Part shown: positions 60,170-64,000 of the stretch, piece after piece
How the letters are laid out: every line of letters begins with the position of its first letter
Position numbering within the stretch: position 1 is the stretch's first letter
NCBI RefSeq assembly: GCF_040250305.1
Contig: NZ_CP158190.1
Location: forward strand, 962,001-1,026,000
Direction: 5' to 3'
Length of the DNA stretch: 64,000 nucleotides
DNA from: Peribacillus frigoritolerans
GTDB lineage: Bacteria; Bacillota; Bacilli; Bacillales; DSM-1321
Made by a program: the position numbers and the translations under genes
Notes under the pieces: model-generated
What the model was told of the DNA's origin: nothing
What the model saw: the letters and a program-made list of their open reading frames with translations, nothing else
Databases searched by the model: none

Positions 60170-60952
60170 TTAAGGTTTAACAATTTTATAGCATAAACTT
60201 GTTCGGTTTGAGACATCAAACTTTCTATAGAGATTTTGCAAATGTCTTTTTACTGTATTAACACTAATAAATAGTTCGCTGGCAATGGTGATATTGGTAT
60301 GCCCTTTTAGAACCAGTTGTAATATTTCTGCTTCTTTTGATGTTAAATCTGGTTGTCTGAGATCTTGAGAACTAGCCAGAATCTTATTTTTCAAAGGATT
60401 AATGTTTTCTTTGGGATCGCTTACAGAAGGATAAGGGAAATCACTTGTTTTTTGCGATAAGAACCTAGAAATAACCTCTAAACACATAATATCGGATGTA
60501 CTAAAAGGCTTCTCCTTTTTGGATCTAACGAAGTTCAGAACACCTTTAATGCTGTTTCTATCATATAAAAAAACACCCACATCATAATAAAATCCATATT
60601 TAAACATGAAATCATTATAGTATACACTTTTTTCATATAATTCAGGAGGAAGTAAATCAAGGTTTTTTATAACAGTTTGTTTACTTGCTTTTTGCCTATT
60701 ATATTTTGGGGCTAGCAAATCTAATTGATAAAAGTTATTAAGATAATCATCCGTAACATATTTATCTATATTTAACGTAATAGGTTCGATCAAGTCATTA
60801 TTATCATCACATAACCAAAAAACAGATTGGCAGTAACCAAATAAATTTTCAAAGGTCTGTAGTACTTTTTCACGGAAATTTACATTAGAAAAAGTAATTT
60901 CATCCATAAAAGATAAAATTTTTTTATAGCTGGGGTTAGACATATCCTTCAT
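60170..60952 (-). CDS. LuxR-type helix-turn-helix regulator with N-terminal sensor domain
   Basis: The 260-residue product has a GAF/PAS-like N-terminal region (about 15-165, rich in Tyr and Phe: YYNDFMFKYGFYYDVGVFLY). The C-terminal LuxR/GerE domain (about 200-258) reads LTSKEAEILQLVLKGHTNIT and SVNTVKRHLQNLYRKFDVSN. GGAGG lies seven bases before the ATG at 60952. It is divergent from the aldehyde dehydrogenase and copper amine oxidase genes, so it probably activates them in response to an amine or aldehyde. That link is inferred from position. Confidence 0.85.
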   Translation of the reverse strand: MKDMSNPSYKKILSFMDEITFSNVNFREKVLQTFENLFGYCQSVFWLCDDNNDLIEPITLNIDKYVTDDYLNNFYQLDLLAPKYNRQKASKQTVIKNLDLLPPELYEKSVYYNDFMFKYGFYYDVGVFLYDRNSIKGVLNFVRSKKEKPFSTSDIMCLEVISRFLSQKTSDFPYPSVSDPKENINPLKNKILASSQDLRQPDLTSKEAEILQLVLKGHTNITIASELFISVNTVKRHLQNLYRKFDVSNRTSLCYKIVKP

Positions 60953-61375
60953 AGGCTTTCCTCCAAGTTAACTTTTTTTGATTATATAACATTTTAAAAT
61001 AAAATGAATTACTTTTTGATATAAAATGACCCATTTGGGTAATAGTAAATTTTTTGATTTTTCTGGATAATATAAAATACTAACATGTAATAGTTCATAA
61101 ATTAGAAAGACTTTTTAAAATAAACCTAAGGAGATGAAAGAAACGAAGTGTGTGAGGTAGGAAAATAAACATCTCCTTATCAAAACCGAATAAGTGAATG
61201 CATAGTACACTTTTGAGTTATTGAATTAAAGGTAATTGAAGGAGAGTAATGTTTATTTGTATAACGTTTTTGTAACGGTTGTTTAATTTTTGGGTATATT
61301 TATGTGTTTTTTAGAGTTGCTAAGTACTCTATCTCTTTTAAAAAATCAATAAAATAATGGAAGAGGTATGCTTTC

Positions 61376-61533
61376 TTGGACAATTCAGAAATTGAAACGC
61401 TAACTCGTGCTGAAATAGAAGCACTGTAAATGAGCAGATTTCAGACTACATTATGACATATCTATCTGAATATAGAGTTTATCGAATGAAGTTTAAAGAG
61501 CTAAGGATTACTCCTGATGACATTCAATTTTAA
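61376..61533 (+). pseudogene. Frameshifted small ORF
   Basis: AAGAGGT is followed after eight bases by TTG opening LDNSEIETLTRAEIEAL, which stops at 61429. A frame one base away continues from about 61423 as TVNEQISDYIMTYLSEYRVY and on to ...RITPDDIQF, with a stop at 61533. Together they make a plausible 50-residue helical protein broken by a small indel at about 61421. I do not recognise the family. Confidence 0.5.
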
Positions 61534-61596
61534 TGGATGCCATTTACCAAAAAACAAGACTTAAGAGTTCATTATCCATGTTGAAAAATCATAATA

Positions 61597-61612
61597 ATGT
61601 AATCGCTTTCAA
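61597..61612. promoter_or_regulatory. CcpA cre site upstream of the aldehyde dehydrogenase
   Basis: ATGTAATCGCTTTCAA matches the consensus WTGNAANCGNWWNCAW at every position. It lies 143 bases before the aldehyde dehydrogenase start, so catabolite repression of the amine-degradation genes is likely. Confidence 0.75.
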
Positions 61613-61754
61613 TTATGTGTGTAAACAAAGTTAGGGGCTTTTAGCTTATTCAAGATACGCATCACATAAGGAAACCTAGCTATCTATGTTTTTCAAAATT
61701 GTATGGTTAGTAATTTCGAAGTTTTATCAAAAAAATAGATAAGAGGTGGAGAAA

Positions 61755-63218
61755 ATGAAAAAATATCAACTATTTATCGATGGGAAATGGACAGATTCAC
61801 TCTCAGGAGAAACATTTGAAACGATTAATCCTGGAACAGGAGAAGTTCATGCCCTTGTTTCACAAGGGGGCGAGGAAGATTTAAACCATGCAGTTAAAGC
61901 AGCTCGAAAAGCGTTCGAATCCGGACCATGGGCTACTATGTCTCCTAGTGACCGAGGCAGACTTCTGTATAAAGCAGCTCAGAAAATGAGGGAGAATTCA
62001 GACTTTTTAGCGGAAGTAGAATCAAAAGATAATGGTTTACCAATCAATGAAACAAAGCATATAGCGCTTCCTTCTACCATAGATGTACTGGAGTTCTATG
62101 CAGGACTTGCAAACAAGGTTCAGGGTGATACATTAGCATCACCTCACAATCGTTTCAACTACACACTAAAAGAACCATTAGGTGTAATTGGCGCCATTGT
62201 CCCTTGGAACTTTCCTTTAATGCTGACGATGTGGAAATTAGCTCCTGCTTTAGCTGCTGGAAATACAATTGTTATTAAGCCAGCAAAAGAAACATCAACA
62301 AGTATTTTAGAGCTGGCTAAACTGTTCCAAGAAGTCGGTATTCCTGATGGGGTGATTAATATTGTACCCGGTCCAGGTTCAACCGTGGGATCTGCTTTAG
62401 CTTCTCATCCAGACGTCGATAAAATTGCCTTTACGGGGTCAACGGACACGGGTCGGTTAATTATGCAAGCAGCTACAAAAAACTTGAAACCAGTTTCGTT
62501 AGAATTGGGAGGGAAATCACCTAACATTGTATTTGACGATGCCACTCTTGAAGATGCAGTTAATGGAGCGATGTTTGGCATTTACTTTGCACAAGGTCAA
62601 GTTTGTGCTTCTGGTTCTCGTTTATTTGTCCAAGAAAGTATTTATGATAAATTTATGGATCTTTTTGCTAGTAAAGTACAATCAATACGGGTAGGAAATC
62701 CCCTTGAAGCGACAACACAAATGGGTCCACAAGTTTCCGCACAACAGTTAAAGACGATTGAAAAGTATGTAGCGATTGGTCTTGAAGAAGGTGCGGAATT
62801 AGTGACGGGTGGCCAAAGAGGCAAGAAAAATGGATATTATTTCACACCTACCATCTTTGGAGATGTAACCAACGAAATGACAATTGCGCGTGAAGAGATA
62901 TTTGGACCAGTTGTGTCGGTTATTCGCTTCAAAGATGAAGAGGATGCTCTACGACAAGCAAATGATACTATTTACGGTTTAGCTTCAGGGATATGGACCA
63001 ATGACTTAAAAAGAGCTCATCGTATGGCGCGTGGTATCCAAGCAGGAACTGTCTATGTTAATACGTACAGTATGCTAGATAGTACAACTCCTTTTGGAGG
63101 AATGAAACAAAGTGGATTTGGTAGAGAATTAGGGGTACAAGCCATGGATATGTATACACACTCAAAGAGTGTGTGGATTGATTTAGGTGAAAAAGGCTTA
63201 AATTGGTACGGTGGCTAG
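61755..63218 (+). CDS. NAD(P)-dependent aldehyde dehydrogenase
   Basis: The start is ATG at 61755 (MKKYQLFIDGKWTDS) after AAGAGGTGG; the frame opens nine bases earlier. The 487-residue enzyme has IVPWNFPLMLTMWKLAPALA, the cofactor loop FTGSTDTGRLI, catalytic base E250 in LELGGKSPN and nucleophile C284 in GQVCASGSR. It resembles phenylacetaldehyde or betaine aldehyde dehydrogenases. A copper amine oxidase gene follows after 53 bp, so it probably oxidises the aldehyde made by that oxidase. Its codons look more AT-rich than those of the amidohydrolase region. Confidence 0.94.
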   Translation: MKKYQLFIDGKWTDSLSGETFETINPGTGEVHALVSQGGEEDLNHAVKAARKAFESGPWATMSPSDRGRLLYKAAQKMRENSDFLAEVESKDNGLPINETKHIALPSTIDVLEFYAGLANKVQGDTLASPHNRFNYTLKEPLGVIGAIVPWNFPLMLTMWKLAPALAAGNTIVIKPAKETSTSILELAKLFQEVGIPDGVINIVPGPGSTVGSALASHPDVDKIAFTGSTDTGRLIMQAATKNLKPVSLELGGKSPNIVFDDATLEDAVNGAMFGIYFAQGQVCASGSRLFVQESIYDKFMDLFASKVQSIRVGNPLEATTQMGPQVSAQQLKTIEKYVAIGLEEGAELVTGGQRGKKNGYYFTPTIFGDVTNEMTIAREEIFGPVVSVIRFKDEEDALRQANDTIYGLASGIWTNDLKRAHRMARGIQAGTVYVNTYSMLDSTTPFGGMKQSGFGRELGVQAMDMYTHSKSVWIDLGEKGLNWYGG

Positions 63219-63271
63219 GACTATTATTTAGCTAATAAAAGTTAAAAATAAATAATGAAAGGAAACATTCT

Positions 63272-64000
63272 ATGAAAACAAAGCAAAGAACTTTCAAAGC
63301 AGCAATTATTGTAATTACTGCACTAACTTTCATATTCTCTCCTTATTCACTAATTCATAATAACAACGCTTCTGCTCATGGCGGTGAAATGGAATTAATT
63401 AAGCTAGAAACAGCTTTAGAAGGTACTGGTGCAACTGTTAAATCTGATTTTTGGAGTTTTTTTACAAAAAAAATCACCATCGAAAAAGATGATACGGTCA
63501 TAAAAATAATACCTGATTCTGATAAAGCGTATATTAATGGAAAAGCGATTACACTTGAATCAAACGTGATAGAAAAAGATGAGAAAATCTACGTAACTGA
63601 TCATTTTGTGAATGAAGTTCTCCCTGACATCAAGCAAACAGCTAAAATAAAAGAAGCTTATCATCCTTTAGATCCTTTAACTCCTAAAGAAATTAAAGCG
63701 GTGGTTAATGTGATCAAAGAGGCAGGGAAATATAAAGATACTCTTCGTTTTACAGAAATTACACTGAAGCTTCCCGAAAAAAAGAAAGTGTGGGAGTGGG
63801 AGTACGATAAAGAGAAAAAAGACGACGCATTTACAAGAAAAGCAGAGTTCATTGCATTGAATGGCAAACAAGTTATTGAGGGTGAAGTGAATATATCATC
63901 AAAAAAACTAGTTTCATGGAATGAAATGGACGGCGTTCATGGCATGTTAATTCTGGATGATTTTGCTACTGTCCAAGGAGCCATTGAAGCAAGTGAAGAC
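63272..64000 (+). CDS. Secreted copper amine oxidase, N-terminal part (runs off the window)
   Basis: ATG at 63272, after AAAGGA, opens 243 residues without a stop. A signal peptide (about 1-35, ending NNASA) is followed by a Cu_amine_oxidN1-like domain (KAYINGKAITLESN...KIYVTDHFVNEVLP). Copper amine oxidase N2/N3 domains come next (HPLDPLTPKEIKAVVNVIKE, FTEITLKLPEKKKVWEWEYD, KLVSWNEMDGVHGMLILDDF). The catalytic domain with topaquinone and copper ligands lies beyond the window. The enzyme oxidises primary amines to aldehydes outside the cell, giving substrate to the aldehyde dehydrogenase. Because the frame does not end here, it is easily missed. Confidence 0.85.
   Translation, partial: MKTKQRTFKAAIIVITALTFIFSPYSLIHNNNASAHGGEMELIKLETALEGTGATVKSDFWSFFTKKITIEKDDTVIKIIPDSDKAYINGKAITLESNVIEKDEKIYVTDHFVNEVLPDIKQTAKIKEAYHPLDPLTPKEIKAVVNVIKEAGKYKDTLRFTEITLKLPEKKKVWEWEYDKEKKDDAFTRKAEFIALNGKQVIEGEVNISSKKLVSWNEMDGVHGMLILDDFATVQGAIEASED

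Overview
The window looks like chromosome from a low-GC, spore-forming Bacillaceae member. The best guess is a Bacillus or Peribacillus simplex-type organism, inferred from gene content and not proven. Support comes from a yjlC-ndh pair with a Rex box, a T-box in front of argS, a CotH-type spore coat kinase beside a CotG-like repeat protein, a LysM/GH18 spore-lytic-type enzyme, a PbpC/MecA-type penicillin-binding protein, strong AGGAGG ribosome binding sites and occasional GTG/TTG starts. No rRNA, tRNA, CRISPR array, intact insertion sequence or prophage was seen.

Region 1 (1-12.2 kb) is mixed. It holds the end of a GNAT gene, an ABC exporter pair, a degraded toxin/immunity remnant, small membrane and zinc-ribbon proteins, a LysR regulator divergent from an Old Yellow Enzyme gene and a DMT exporter, a secreted LysM/GH18 enzyme, a DinB-fold protein, and a Des-type fatty acid desaturase. 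The desaturase is followed by a DesR-like regulator whose DNA-binding half looks decayed. Region 2 (12.2-18.6 kb) holds T-box/argS, a CotH kinase fused to a SET domain, the CotG-like repeat gene, and yjlC-ndh. Region 3 (18.6-34.8 kb) holds hyuAB (hydantoinase/oxoprolinase type), a DJ-1 protein, an Lrp regulator, an RsbR-like STAS protein, a GNAT with an internal deletion, a quinone-oxidoreductase-like protein, two unrecognised large genes, an FHA-winged-helix protein and a class B PBP. Region 4 (34.9-40.4 kb) holds a secreted Ig-repeat protein, SelO, and a MarR/flavodoxin-fold oxidoreductase pair.

Region 5 (40.4-59.9 kb) is the most interesting. A minus-strand array encodes a complete dipeptide-type ABC transporter core, a LytS/YesM-type histidine kinase, an AraC-type response regulator and a sodium:solute symporter. 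Divergent from it are two lipoprotein solute-binding proteins and five amidohydrolases, including three tandem cytosine-deaminase-like paralogues, followed by an NCS2 nucleobase permease. Three promoters here share an identical layout: two AGTAAARAT half-sites with a 21-bp period, then exactly 28 bp to TATAAT. This points to one activator, most simply the neighbouring AraC-type response regulator, controlling an inducible uptake and hydrolysis pathway. The substrate is probably a cyclic nitrogenous compound, but it is not identified by sequence.

Region 6 (60-64 kb) looks more AT-rich. It holds a LuxR-type regulator, a frameshifted small ORF, a perfect cre match, an aldehyde dehydrogenase and the start of a secreted copper amine oxidase, so it is probably an amine-degradation unit under catabolite repression.

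Four intergenic loci carry one family of 20-21 bp tandem repeats with a GGTCGAAT/ATTCGACC core, and longer dispersed repeats lie beside two of them.
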